A stretch of DNA of 64,000 nt from Bin95 sp965220855 (GCA_965220855.1 CBDCQY010000001.1:2604001-2668000); one strand, 5' to 3'; positions 16,928-25,589 are shown, numbered from the stretch's first letter. The notes: generated by a model not told the origin, from the sequence alone. Numbers and translations: made by a program.

Positions 16928-17325
16928 CCGGCTTCTCGGTTGTGTCCCCGCGCGACGAATGCCTGCGCACGGCCATACCCCATGGGCATTGAAACACCAC
17001 CGCTTTCGTCGCCGGGCTCGCACGGCTCGGCACGGTCGCCCCCTTTCTGCTCACCGGCGCCCTCGACCGCGACGCCTTCGCGACCGACCTCGAGCAGGTC
17101 CTCGTCCCCGAGCTGCGGTCCGGCGATATCGTGATCATGGATCACCTCTCCAGCCAGAAGAGACCCAAGGCGCTAAAGACGATCGGGGACGCCGGCGCGC
17201 AACTCCTCTTCCCGCCGCCCTGCAGCCCCGACTTCAATCCCGTCGAACTGGCCTTCGCCAAACTCCACCATGCCTTCGAATCCGATCACGCCGCCACCAG
17301 CATTCGCTCGCGAAGGACGCAGTAG
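16928..17325 (+). pseudogene. IS630-family transposase remnant with an in-frame stop
   Basis: The frame GFSVVSPRDECLRTAIPHGH is followed by a TGA (16991-16993) where IS630 transposases have Trp (PHGHW-K-T), then continues TTAFVAGLARLGTVAPFLL, ELRSGDIVIMDHLSSQKRP and LLFPPPCSPDFNPVELAFAK. These are the second catalytic Asp and the PxSPDFNPxE motif with the last Glu of the DDE triad. The N-terminal half is missing and the C-terminal end merges with the 3' end of the convergent ureohydrolase gene. It is not functional. It marks past transposition next to the ureohydrolase cluster. Confidence 0.8.
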
Positions 17326-18287
17326 AGCAGATGCGCTGCGATCGCCTCGGTTCGACCGGACGGATCGAGGGTCGGGGCCACCTCCACGATGTCCATTCCG
17401 TCGATCGGGTGCTTCGCGATGACATCCAGAATATCGCAATATTGCTTCGGTGTTATACCGCTGTGAACGATGGAGCCGGTACCCGGCAAATATCCTGCAT
17501 CCATCGCATCGATATCCATGGAAAGATAGAGACTGTCGCAACCGCGTGTTGCGTGTTCGACGGCAAGCGCGGCGACCTTCTTCGCACCGAGCCGATGCAC
17601 GTCGCCGGACGAGTACACCTTGCCCCCCATCGCCTCGATCAGATTCAACTCCTCGCCGCTGACCCAACCGGTCACGCCGATCCAGACCATGTTCCCCCGA
17701 ACGATGTTCGGCAATTCGGAAATTCGCCGCCCGTTCGTCGCATGATTGAAATGCCCCCATGCGCCGAGGCGGTCCGAGAAGTCCAGATGGCCGTCGATTT
17801 GAATGTAGCCGAACCGGCGCTTCGGATCGATCCCGGTCAATGCCCTGGAATAGCCGAGGCACGCCGGGTAGCTGTTGTAATGATCGCCGCCGAGCGCGAG
17901 AGGAACCCCGCCCCGACTCCTGACAAGCTCGGTCATCTCCGCGATCGACGCCGTCGTGCTCTCGACAGAAGTCGGGTCGATCCCGGCGTCGCCCAGATCG
18001 ACAATCCAGCGGTTCGGATTACGCCGCCAGCTGCCGCCATGTAACGTATCGTAAAACACCCCCACGCTCTCCGGGACATATTCATTCACGATCCGCGTCG
18101 TCGCCCGGCGCAACGCTTCGGGACCGAGACGCGCCCCGATTCTGCTCGAATGGGTCCAATCGGATGGCATGCCGACAACGCCGATACACCCTTCCAGGTT
18201 CAGCTCTCCATCGAAGACCGGCGCGTCGAAAAGCGTATTGTAAGGGCGCTTCAGTGCGATTTCGTTCGGATCGTCACCTGACGGCAT
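17286..18287 (-). CDS. Ureohydrolase (arginase/agmatinase family), catalytically complete
   Basis: The 333-residue product has every Mn ligand of the ureohydrolase superfamily: GGDH (His136), Asp-Gly-His-Leu-Asp (165-169), and Ser-Met-Asp-Ile-Asp-Ala-Met-Asp (256-263). The entry motif DWTHSSRIGARLGPEALRR (about 43-61) is also typical. Such enzymes hydrolyse a guanidino or related group to urea and an amine. IDGHLD in place of the more common IDAHxD argues against a plain arginase, so the substrate (agmatine, guanidinobutyrate, guanidine or other) is open. It is the last gene of four overlapping paralogous genes; its ATG follows a GGAGG site and overlaps the previous gene by 14 bases. The codon mix is less GC-rich than the surrounding core genes. 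Confidence 0.9.
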   Translation of the reverse strand: MPSGDDPNEIALKRPYNTLFDAPVFDGELNLEGCIGVVGMPSDWTHSSRIGARLGPEALRRATTRIVNEYVPESVGVFYDTLHGGSWRRNPNRWIVDLGDAGIDPTSVESTTASIAEMTELVRSRGGVPLALGGDHYNSYPACLGYSRALTGIDPKRRFGYIQIDGHLDFSDRLGAWGHFNHATNGRRISELPNIVRGNMVWIGVTGWVSGEELNLIEAMGGKVYSSGDVHRLGAKKVAALAVEHATRGCDSLYLSMDIDAMDAGYLPGTGSIVHSGITPKQYCDILDVIAKHPIDGMDIVEVAPTLDPSGRTEAIAAHLLYCVLRERMLVAA

Positions 18288-19284
18288 CTTCGCCTCCCTC
18301 CCTGTCCAGCGACTTCAGAATTCCAAGGCGCCCATAGATGTAACCAAGCAGTGCCGTCACCAGCAGTCGTTGGCCCGTCTTGACAATGCTCATTCCATCG
18401 ACGGTCGGGTTCATCCCGGTGACGATCAGCGTCGAAACGGGATGTTGGCCGACCGCAGTCAATAACGCCTGCAACTTCGAGACGGACAGGCCGTCGAACC
18501 GGCGCAGGGGCGACATGCCGTGCAGTGGCGAGGGGACTGCGCTTAGATCGAGATTGACAATCAAGGAGTCGACTCCTCTCGCCAGCGAGGAGAACAGAGA
18601 GTCGATCTCGTCGATGGGCATGAGCGCCGCCCGTTTCGTGGAAACGAGGTGACCGCCTCGATGATGCAGCCGGTCGGCAAGCTCGAGGGAAAGCGGACGC
18701 GCCGGCGCCATGATCGCGATGCGTGACGGCTCTATACCGCTATCGCATATCGGATGCCCGACGGACGACCGACCGGTTGCATCGGATTCGGACAAGCCTG
18801 GCGGCGCCAGTCCGCCGAACTGGACGAACGCCAATGTCTCGTTTTGCGATTGCGCATGAATTACGGTTCCGACGACTCGCGCATCCCCGCTCAAGAGTAT
18901 GCTTGCGGCGCCGCGGTCGCGGATTGCCAGAACGGCCTTCTCGATCGCCTCGTTTGCCGCCAGCTCGCTCAGCCCTTCGACAGGGATGTCGCCAATATCG
19001 ACCAGTCTTTCATGGATGGACGATGTGTCGATTTGCTTGCGCACATCCACGTCTACGGGATGGCTGAACTGGGGGTTCGCATGCCAGCCGAAATAGACGG
19101 AGGTCTCTCGCAGGGCCTGAGGAGCGAACCTGCAGCCGACATCCGGCCCGCAATTCCGCTCCATCGGAACGCCGAGGACCGCCAGACTTTCTTCGCAGAG
19201 GGCGTCGAGCGAGCCTCTCCTCGATCTCATGAAGGTGAGATCGCCCGCCATCCTCGGCAGCGGTCCCGACCGCAAGCCCGTCAT
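18274..19284 (-). CDS. Ureohydrolase-like protein lacking metal ligands (third gene of the cluster)
   Basis: The 336-residue product has the superfamily layout (LAVLGVPMERNCGPDVGCRF near residue 35, a central alpha/beta region and a C-terminal ISTLIVTGMNP-like strand) but the metal motifs have changed. GGDH is replaced by SGDA (132-135), DxHxD by Gln-Phe-Gly-Gly-Leu (155-159), and SxDxDxxDP by Asn-Leu-Asp-Leu-Ser-Ala-Val (244-250). It therefore should not bind the two-metal centre and is probably a structural or regulatory subunit. The start at MTGLRSG (19284) overlaps the preceding stop as ATGA; an upstream ATG exists at 19323. Family membership is inferred from gross alignment by eye and from the neighbours. 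Confidence 0.75.
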   Translation of the reverse strand: MTGLRSGPLPRMAGDLTFMRSRRGSLDALCEESLAVLGVPMERNCGPDVGCRFAPQALRETSVYFGWHANPQFSHPVDVDVRKQIDTSSIHERLVDIGDIPVEGLSELAANEAIEKAVLAIRDRGAASILLSGDARVVGTVIHAQSQNETLAFVQFGGLAPPGLSESDATGRSSVGHPICDSGIEPSRIAIMAPARPLSLELADRLHHRGGHLVSTKRAALMPIDEIDSLFSSLARGVDSLIVNLDLSAVPSPLHGMSPLRRFDGLSVSKLQALLTAVGQHPVSTLIVTGMNPTVDGMSIVKTGQRLLVTALLGYIYGRLGILKSLDREGGEDAVR

Positions 19285-20138
19285 GGCTGCGATGCTCTCA
19301 ACAGGTCGATCAGGGAAACGCATATCGCGACGGTGAAGTTGGTTACCGCGCGGCCGTGAAGCTCGAAATTCGGGAGGTGCCCCGTTACTTCAACGCCGAC
19401 AATCCGCCGATGCCGAAGCGCCTCCGCCATCGCCCGGACGTCGCCCGGCCGGTCGCCGTCCAGCCCGCCATAACGACCGGTGTCGCCATAGACCGGTTGA
19501 AGAATGTCGGCATCGACGCTGAGAAAGGTCGGCGCGCCGTCCGCGAGGAGACTACCGTCATTCACGACTGCCCTGGAGTTGGGGAACCACCGCAGGGACG
19601 ACTCGCGCCCGGCAAGGACCTGAACCGTGCGAGAAGGCGCCTGAGACGCGGGCGCGACCAACGGGCCGTTCGAATCCGCATGGTCGCGGTCGCGGAAGCG
19701 CGACACGCGGATCGCCTTCAGATCGCTCGACCCGATCGCGTCCGACACTCCGGCGACGATGGCGGGGGAAACGCCGCTGCCGCCGCTCGCGATGAACGGC
19801 CGCGCGCCGGCGCTTACAATCCGGCCGACCCGATCCCGCAGCACAGCGCCGAGCCGGACCGGTTCGAGCGGATAGACATTCAAATCGCCGACATCGACGA
19901 TATCGTCGGCATTTATGGAGAGGGCAGCGCGGGTCCAGGGGTCGGAACTGCAATATCGAAGCTGTCTTGCGAAAAAACGACCGCCCGGAATCCCGCTTCC
20001 GAAGTGATCGCAGAAAACACCGCAGCATGCCACCTTGCCTCGTCGAAGATCTGCAAGATCGCCGACCTCGGCGCCGAAGAAGGTCGCCGGGGGACGTAGA
20101 ATGCAGTCGGACGGACGAAGATCCAATGGCGGCTCCAT
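19281..20138 (-). CDS. Ureohydrolase-like protein, degenerate metal site (second gene of the cluster)
   Basis: The 285-residue product keeps parts of the ureohydrolase fold: an N-terminal CCGVFCDHFGSGIPGGRFFA loop, SGGSGVSPAIVAGV where GGDHS is expected (119-122), and LSVDADILQP (206-215), which preserves the Ser-x-Asp-x-Asp start of the last motif but not its final Asp. The DxHxD motif is not found; FRDRDH lies nearby. A working binuclear Mn site is therefore unlikely. The ATG at 20138 shares a base with the preceding stop (TGATG) and the stop overlaps the next gene as ATGA, so translation is tightly coupled. Function unknown; a partner of the catalytic member at 17286 is inferred. Confidence 0.72.
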   Translation of the reverse strand: MEPPLDLRPSDCILRPPATFFGAEVGDLADLRRGKVACCGVFCDHFGSGIPGGRFFARQLRYCSSDPWTRAALSINADDIVDVGDLNVYPLEPVRLGAVLRDRVGRIVSAGARPFIASGGSGVSPAIVAGVSDAIGSSDLKAIRVSRFRDRDHADSNGPLVAPASQAPSRTVQVLAGRESSLRWFPNSRAVVNDGSLLADGAPTFLSVDADILQPVYGDTGRYGGLDGDRPGDVRAMAEALRHRRIVGVEVTGHLPNFELHGRAVTNFTVAICVSLIDLLRASQP

Positions 20139-21022
20139 CAAGCCACCGGTGACATCAAGCAAGGGGAGAGCACTCGCAGCAACGCCTCCGCCGCGACAAA
20201 TTCCGACAATCCGCGCTTGTCGAAGCCCGGGGCGACGTTGGTCACGACGCACCCGGCGACGCGGGTTTCGGTCGCGACAGCGTCGAGAATGGTCAACAAT
20301 TGCTCGGGACTCAGTCCGCCAATATTGAGCTCCGGGGCGCCCGCCGCGTGGCCGGAGTCGATGACTGCGGCATCGATATGCCAGAAGACGGATTGCTGGC
20401 GTCGAAGAAACGCGCCGAGAGAGTGCGCCGCACTCTCGACGCCCTCTTCGTAAAGCTGGGTGGCGCGAATAACGGTTGCATCGCCCGTCATTGCATCGTT
20501 CCATAGGTCCTGCGAAATCAGGCCATTCGTTCCGACGAAGCATGTGTTCGCGCCTCTCACCCGGTCACCCGGCAAGATCTTCGGCGATAGATGGACGCAG
20601 GCAATTCCGGGGTCGATCTCGGTCACGGCCTCCAGGCAGGAAGAGGACAGATTGCGGGAACCGCCAAGAACGACGAGTATGGCGCCCCGCGACGCGATGA
20701 GTCGGCATACGGGTTTCACGGCGTCGGCGCCGACGGGCGAGGCCAGATCGCCGATATCGCAGATCGGCGCCTCCGGAATTAGTCTCGGCGCAGTTTCATT
20801 GTCTCCGGACCCGGTCGCTCCGCCCGGCGAGTTCAGAAAGACGTCGAATACATCGTCGAACGCCAATCTGAGCGCATTCGGACCGAGTGCGACGCCGCTC
20901 CTGTGGCCCGGCGCCGGATCGACAGGTGCGCCCACGAATATGACGGCGCCATTGGAAACCTCATCCAACGAGACTTCCCGTCGCGCGGTTGCGGGTTGGA
21001 ATACCGGCTTGGCCGGACTCAT
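20138..21022 (-). CDS. Ureohydrolase-like protein, degenerate metal site (first gene of the cluster)
   Basis: The 294-residue product opens with a typical ureohydrolase entry (VGAPVDPAPGHRSGVALGP, about residues 30-48). The metal motifs are altered: GGDH is Gly-Gly-Ser-Arg (120-123), DxHxD is His-Leu-Ser-Pro (144-147), and the last motif reads His-Ile-Asp-Ala-Ala-Val-Ile-Asp (215-222), losing one Asp. The C-terminal GGLSPEQLLTILDAVA helix is as in agmatinases. Catalysis by a Mn pair is unlikely. It leads the four-gene unit, and a 61-codon frame upstream overlaps its ATG. The G+C content is visibly lower than in the core genes on either side, which suggests the whole cluster was acquired. Confidence 0.75.
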   Translation of the reverse strand: MSPAKPVFQPATARREVSLDEVSNGAVIFVGAPVDPAPGHRSGVALGPNALRLAFDDVFDVFLNSPGGATGSGDNETAPRLIPEAPICDIGDLASPVGADAVKPVCRLIASRGAILVVLGGSRNLSSSCLEAVTEIDPGIACVHLSPKILPGDRVRGANTCFVGTNGLISQDLWNDAMTGDATVIRATQLYEEGVESAAHSLGAFLRRQQSVFWHIDAAVIDSGHAAGAPELNIGGLSPEQLLTILDAVATETRVAGCVVTNVAPGFDKRGLSEFVAAEALLRVLSPCLMSPVA

Positions 21023-21204
21023 GCCGAATATTCCGCTCGAGCGTCGAAACAGCGTTTCGATGAAATGGCGGGACCGGTCCGGGAAAGGCGCATGCGGTGG
21101 TGGAAGGCGCGAAACGCACGCCGCGCGCCGATGCGCGGCAGACCGCAGAGACGGCGTCCGTGCGCCCGAATGCGCATCGCGATCTTGTCGGCGAGAGTGG
21201 TCAT
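21019..21204 (-). CDS. Possible small basic protein upstream of the ureohydrolase cluster
   Basis: A 61-codon frame begins with ATG (MTTLADKIAMRIRAHGRR) 14 bases after the selenoprotein stop, with a weak GAAGA before it, and ends in ATGA overlap with the first ureohydrolase-like gene. It is rich in Arg and has no membrane stretch or known motif. The junction is the same type as others in this operon, which is the main reason to list it. It could equally be chance, since a frame of this length is common in GC-rich DNA. Confidence 0.3.
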   Translation of the reverse strand: MTTLADKIAMRIRAHGRRLCGLPRIGARRAFRAFHHRMRLSRTGPAISSKRCFDARAEYSA

Positions 21205-21218
21205 TCTTCGATCCGGGG

Positions 21219-22304
21219 TCAGCCGGTGCGGGCTGTGCGCCAGACGTCGAGATTGTGGCGGTGGCGGAAGTCGGCGGATTTCGCCGCCTTGCCGCGCTCC
21301 AGCGGGATGCCGGTGGCGTCCGCGATGCGGTCGATGGCGTTGAAGGTGGCGGCGACGCCTGCGGCATCGACCCAGCCGGCGTCGCCGACCGCGCGGCGGA
21401 GCGCGCCGATCGCGGCCGGCAGGTCGCCTTCGCCCACCACCGCCTCCGCGAAGGCGGCGAGCTCCCGCCCGGCCGCGACCCCGCCGTCGCCGCCTTCCAG
21501 GATCGCCGCCAGATCGTAATCGTCGCCCGTGGTCTCGCCGCTCTCACGGAGCAGCAGCGCATGGCTGGTCGTTCAGTAGAGGCACTGGTTGAGCGCGGAG
21601 ATCCGGGCCGCCAGAAACTCCATTTGCGCATGGCTTATCGCGCGATATTCGACCCCGAAATCGCGCATCAGCCGCCCCGGCAGATATTGCGTCTCGGCAA
21701 GGTCGAAGAAAGCCCGCTTGGCGTCGGGCGCGAGCGTGAGCGCGCGGTGGATATAAGGGCCGCCCAGGCCCTCATAGATATCCGCCTCCGGCCCGCTCTC
21801 CTCGCCCGGTACGATCAGCGGAACCCAGGCCGCCTCCATGCGCGCCGAGGCCGGCCGGTAGCGCGACGGCTCGCCCGGCTCGGGCGTCGGCAGCGGGCGC
21901 GGCGCCAGCCCCATGGCGCGGGCGAAGCTGTCGAGCGAAAGGGCGACGGCCGCCACGCCCACCGCCTCGACATAGCGCGTCTCCTCCAACCCCTCGGCCA
22001 GCCGCGCCTCATACCAGCGCCGCGTCAGCCGGGCGGGGTCGGTGACCATGCGGTGCACGACCTCCACCAGCGCCGGCGGCAGCGCGCCCGCATCGTCATG
22101 GCGGCCCGCCACCGCGTCGGGCGAGAGCGCCTCCCGGCGCGCCCGGCAGAGCCGGCAATCGGGGGCGAGGCGCACCTCGGCGGCGATCGCCACCCGCTCC
22201 GCGCCGGTGAGCCAGCAGCCCGGCCGGGCGATCCAGGCCCGGGCGCGGGCATGCGCCGCCAGAAGATCGGCCCGGATCGGCGCGGGCGCATCCGGATAGT
22301 GCAT
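21219..22304 (-). CDS. AhpD-like selenoprotein with in-frame UGA (CxxU)
   Basis: The frame starts MHYPDAPAPIRADLL and reaches TGA at 21575-21573 after residue 243, then continues without a further stop to TGA at 21219, giving 361 residues. Around the UGA it reads SALNQCLY-U-TTSHALLLRESG, which matches the AhpD/carboxymuconolactone decarboxylase motif (CxxC followed by His) with Sec in place of the second Cys, at residue 244. The C-terminal half (DDYDLAAILEGGDG, ATFNAIDRIADATGIPLE) continues that family. A hairpin follows at a suitable distance and selC is in the window. The N-terminal half holds a CRLCRA motif and the peroxidase-like helices. It probably acts as a thiol/selenol peroxidase or reductase in the cytoplasm; the substrate is not known. 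Without Sec decoding it would end as a 243-residue protein. Confidence 0.85.
21537..21555 (-). promoter_or_regulatory. Candidate bacterial SECIS hairpin
   Basis: Starting 18 bases after the UGA, the mRNA can form GCUGCUC / GAGCGGC (seven pairs, one of them G-U) closed by the loop CGUGA. The loop lies about 25-29 bases after the UGA and holds the G-U that SelB-type hairpins usually show. Bacterial SECIS elements normally sit just downstream of the UGA inside the coding region, so position and loop agree. Folding was done by eye; no energy was calculated. Confidence 0.6.
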
Positions 22305-22369
22305 CGGCTCCGGCCCTCCTGCTGCGAGCGGCCGAGGCTATCGCCTTTCCGCCGGCGTTGGAACGGGGC

Positions 22370-23923
22370 CTATTCGGCGACGGCGCGGAAGGCCCATTTG
22401 ACCAGCGCGCCGCCCGCGCCGGTGCGCCCCTCGACGGTGATCGCCACCGTCTCCCGCTCGCCGCCGCCGCCGAGATAGACGCTGGCGCCGAGCCCGAGCC
22501 GTCCGCCGCCGGCGCGGAAGCGCCAGATGCGGCCCTTCGGCAGCGCGAGCTGCACCGCGCCGGCGTCGAGCCGCGCCTTCACGTCCGGGTGCAGATGGAA
22601 GCGCAGCGCGAACGGCCAGCCGGCCCTGCCGTCCAGCAGGTCCTCGCCGCGCACATCGCCGCCCTCGCGCGCCAGATAGAGCCGGCGGCGGTGGACCAGG
22701 CCGAAGGGCGCGCGATAGCCCTCATGCGCGAGGTCGAGCCACACGCCCTGCTCGTTCTCCAGCCGCTCCGCCGAAACCGCGACGCCGTCGGCGAGCACCT
22801 CGCCGCCCGGCTCGATCTCGAAGGCGTGCACATCGTTCACCACCAGGGCGGAATGCGCGGCCGTGGCGCGCGCCAGCTCGTCGAAGGGCGGCCCGCCCTC
22901 CGGCGGCGCGCCGCAATTCACCACGATCCTCTGATTGCCGTCGCCGAACTCGAAGGCGAGCGGGCTGGCGTGGCCGCCGTTCGCGAAGAGGTCCGCCGCC
23001 GGCGCGCCGCTATCGACCAGCATCACGGTGCGTCCGGCCTGGAGGCGGTCGAAGCCCGCCTCGACGCTGCGGCTCGGCGGGCGGACATGCTGGCGCGCGC
23101 GGGCGAGCGTCAGCTCCACCGTCAGCCCGTCGGCCTCATGCCCGCCATGGAAGCAGGCGAGCCGGCGGTCGCCCAGGCGGAAGAAGGCGAGCGGCGGCCC
23201 GGCGCGCCGGATCGCGCCCAGCAGCGCCTCCGGCGGCGCGCAGTCGGCCGCGCGCAACAGGCCGCGCATCTCGATCAGCCGGCGGAGCGCCGCCAGCTGC
23301 TCCACCGGGTTGCGCGAGCGGTGGAAGCCGTCTTCGAAGAACTGCGCCCGGATCTCGGCCTCGATGCGGCGCAGCAGCGCGGCCAGCGGCCGGTCGAAGG
23401 CGACCGCGCCGGCCAGCGCCCCGGTGAGCGCCGCCAGCCGCGCCGCGCCCGGCGCGGCCGCTTCTGCCGGGCGGGCCAGCAGGCGCGCATGCAGCGCCAT
23501 GCTCGAAGCGAGCCGGCTGCGGAAGGCGTCGTCGGCGCTGCCGGCGAAGAACTCATGGCTGCCGATCCAGGCGAACAGCCTGGCCCCGGCGATATCCGCG
23601 CGCCATGGGCTTCCGCGCCCGCTGCCATGGGCGTCGAGCCAGAGCGAGACCAGGCGCCGGGCCTCGCGCCGGGCCTGGTCGCCGCCGATGCCGCGCAGGT
23701 CGCGCAGCCAGACGAACCGGTGCCGGGCGAGCGCGCCGGGGGTTTCCGGCGTCTCCTGCAACAGCCGGGCCAGCCCTTCGCCATCGTTCAGCAGCGCCTG
23801 GCCGCGGCCGGAATCGCCGGGCCAGGGGTCGCGCGGCGTGCGCTTCGGCGGGCGGCCCTGTCCGGCCAGTCTCGACAGCGCCGCCGGCCAGAGGCGCCGC
23901 GCCGCGAGCGCCGGCAGCGCCAT
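22370..23923 (-). CDS. Heparinase II/III family protein
   Basis: The 517-residue product has an N-terminal helical toroid region (LAALLRRIEAEIRAQFFEDG, HRSRNPVEQLAALRRL) and a C-terminal beta-sandwich domain with ACFHGGHEADGLTVELTLA, SALVVNDVHAFEIEPGGEV and FHLHPDVKARLD, as in Pfam heparinase II/III. Members are polysaccharide lyases, but in alphaproteobacteria a version next to rpe is a conserved neighbour whose substrate is not known. No signal peptide is apparent; the N-terminus MALPALAARRLW is short and basic. Its ATG overlaps the rpe stop by one base (TGATG), so the two are in one unit. Confidence 0.85.
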   Translation of the reverse strand: MALPALAARRLWPAALSRLAGQGRPPKRTPRDPWPGDSGRGQALLNDGEGLARLLQETPETPGALARHRFVWLRDLRGIGGDQARREARRLVSLWLDAHGSGRGSPWRADIAGARLFAWIGSHEFFAGSADDAFRSRLASSMALHARLLARPAEAAAPGAARLAALTGALAGAVAFDRPLAALLRRIEAEIRAQFFEDGFHRSRNPVEQLAALRRLIEMRGLLRAADCAPPEALLGAIRRAGPPLAFFRLGDRRLACFHGGHEADGLTVELTLARARQHVRPPSRSVEAGFDRLQAGRTVMLVDSGAPAADLFANGGHASPLAFEFGDGNQRIVVNCGAPPEGGPPFDELARATAAHSALVVNDVHAFEIEPGGEVLADGVAVSAERLENEQGVWLDLAHEGYRAPFGLVHRRRLYLAREGGDVRGEDLLDGRAGWPFALRFHLHPDVKARLDAGAVQLALPKGRIWRFRAGGGRLGLGASVYLGGGGERETVAITVEGRTGAGGALVKWAFRAVAE

Positions 23924-24591
23924 CAAGGCGCGGCCGCGCGCAGCCGTCGAATGCGCTCGGCGCAGCCTTCGAGCCCGTCGGCGAACACGAAGCTGCCGGC
24001 GACCAGCACATCGGCTCCGGCGGCGCGCACTTCGGCCGCGGTCTCGTCCGTGATGCCGCCATCCACCTCCAGGTCGATCTCGCGCCCGCTGGCGTCGATG
24101 CGCGCGCGCAAGGCGGCGATCTTGTCGCATTGCGAGCGCAGGAAGCTCTGGCCGCCGAAGCCCGGATCGACCGTCATCGCCAGCACCAGGTCGATATCGC
24201 CCAGCACCGGATCGACCGCCGCAGCCGGCGTGCCGGGATTGAGCGCCACGCCCGCCCGGCGCCCGGCCCGGCGGATCTGCTGCACCGCGCGGTGCAGATG
24301 CGGCCCGGCTTCGGCGTGCACCGTCACGATGTCGGCGCCCGCCTCCAGGAAGGCCGGCAGCAGCGGATCGAGCGGCGCGATCATCAGATGCGCATCGAGC
24401 ACCGCGTCGGTGCGCCGGCGGAGCGCCGCCAGCACGGCCGGGCCGATGGTGAGATTGGGCACGAAATGCCCGTCCATTACATCCACATGGATATAGTCGG
24501 CCCCGGCGGCGGCAAGGCAATCCACGGCCCGGCCGAGTTCCGCGAAGTCGGCGGAGAGTATCGAGGGTGCGATCCGCGTTGACCGGCGCAT
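23923..24591 (-). CDS. rpe: Ribulose-phosphate 3-epimerase
   Basis: The 222-residue TIM-barrel protein has the family motifs RIAPSILSADFAELG, DYIHVDVMDGHFVPNLT (metal His and Asp), DAHLMI, MTVDPGFGGQSF and EVDGGITDETA. It interconverts ribulose 5-phosphate and xylulose 5-phosphate in the pentose phosphate pathway (and Calvin cycle where present). ATG at 24591 is taken as the start; a TTG two codons upstream is possible. It is divergent from the hydrolase gene at 24645. Confidence 0.96.
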   Translation of the reverse strand: MRRSTRIAPSILSADFAELGRAVDCLAAAGADYIHVDVMDGHFVPNLTIGPAVLAALRRRTDAVLDAHLMIAPLDPLLPAFLEAGADIVTVHAEAGPHLHRAVQQIRRAGRRAGVALNPGTPAAAVDPVLGDIDLVLAMTVDPGFGGQSFLRSQCDKIAALRARIDASGREIDLEVDGGITDETAAEVRAAGADVLVAGSFVFADGLEGCAERIRRLRAAAP

Positions 24592-24644
24592 GAACAATTG
24601 GTAGCAGCCTTGACGCGCGCCGCAACCCCTTTCGAGGCAGCCCC

Positions 24645-25552
24645 ATGGCCGAGCCGATCCCCTTCTACAGGGACTTCGATATCGAACCCGAGCGGGTTTA
24701 TGAGTTGACGCCGCTGGTGCGCCGCATCACCGGCGCCAATCCGAGCCTGTTCACCTTCAAGGGCACCAACAGCTATATCGTCGGCCGCGGCCGGGTGGCG
24801 GTGATCGATCCCGGCCCCGAGGACGACCGGCATCTGCGGGCGCTGCTGGACGCGCTCGAGGGCGAGCAGGTGACGCATATCGTCGCCACGCACACCCACC
24901 GCGACCACTCGCCCGGCGCCGCCGCGCTCCAGGCCGTGACCGGCGCGCCCACCGTCGGCTACGGACCGCACGGAACCGGCGCACGCCGCCACTGGCCGTT
25001 CGATTCGCCCGAGGGCGGCGATATGAGCTTCGACCCCGATATCCGACTCGGCGACGGCAACCGCCTGGAGGGCGAGGGCTGGACGCTGGAGGCGGTGTTC
25101 ACGCCGGGGCATATCTCCAACCATCTCTGTTTCGCCCTGCCGCAAGAAGGCTCGCTGTTCAGCGGCGACCATGTGATGGGCTGGTCCACCTCCATCGTGT
25201 CGCCGCCCGACGGCGACATGGGCGACTATATGGCCAGCCTGCACAAGGTGCGCGCGCGCGGGGAGCGGCCCTGGTGGCCCGGCCACGGCCCGCCGATTAC
25301 GGATCCGGGGCCGTTCGTCGATGCGTTCATCGCGCATCGCGAGGCGCGCGAGCGGGCCATCGCCGAGTGCCTCGCCGCCGGCGCGGAGACGATCCCGGAG
25401 ATGGTGCGGCGCATCTATGCCGATGTCGATCCGCAGCTGCATCGCGCGGCCGGGCGCTCGGTGCTGGCCCATCTGCTGCGCATGGTGGAGGATGGCCGGG
25501 CCGAGAGCGCCGACGATCCGCCGGGGCGGACTCGCGCTATCGGAGCGCGTGA
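24645..25552 (+). CDS. MBL-fold metallo-hydrolase (LACTB2-like), frame broken near its end
   Basis: The metallo-beta-lactamase fold is clear: THTHRDHSPGA (His83, His85, Asp87, His88), FTPGHISNHLCF, FSGDHVMGWSTS and PGHGPPI, followed by a C-terminal winged-helix-like region (EMVRRIYADVDPQLH, VLAHLLRMVEDG) as in LACTB2-like proteins. Such proteins are cytoplasmic hydrolases, and some are nucleases or thioesterases. In the literal frame no stop occurs before the sirtuin. After DDPPG at about 25517 the family tail ADSRYRSA followed by TGA (25552) appears in another frame, which a single missing base in the GGGG run would restore. I place the likely end there. Confidence 0.8.
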
Positions 25553-25589
25553 CCGGCGGGCGGCGCGCAGGGCAAGGGGGGACACGCGC

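Noticed and set aside
16991..16993. In-frame TGA in the IS630 relic as a second selenocysteine site
   Set aside because: It replaces a conserved Trp, is in a relic without the N-terminal half, and has no fitting hairpin; a nonsense mutation is simpler.
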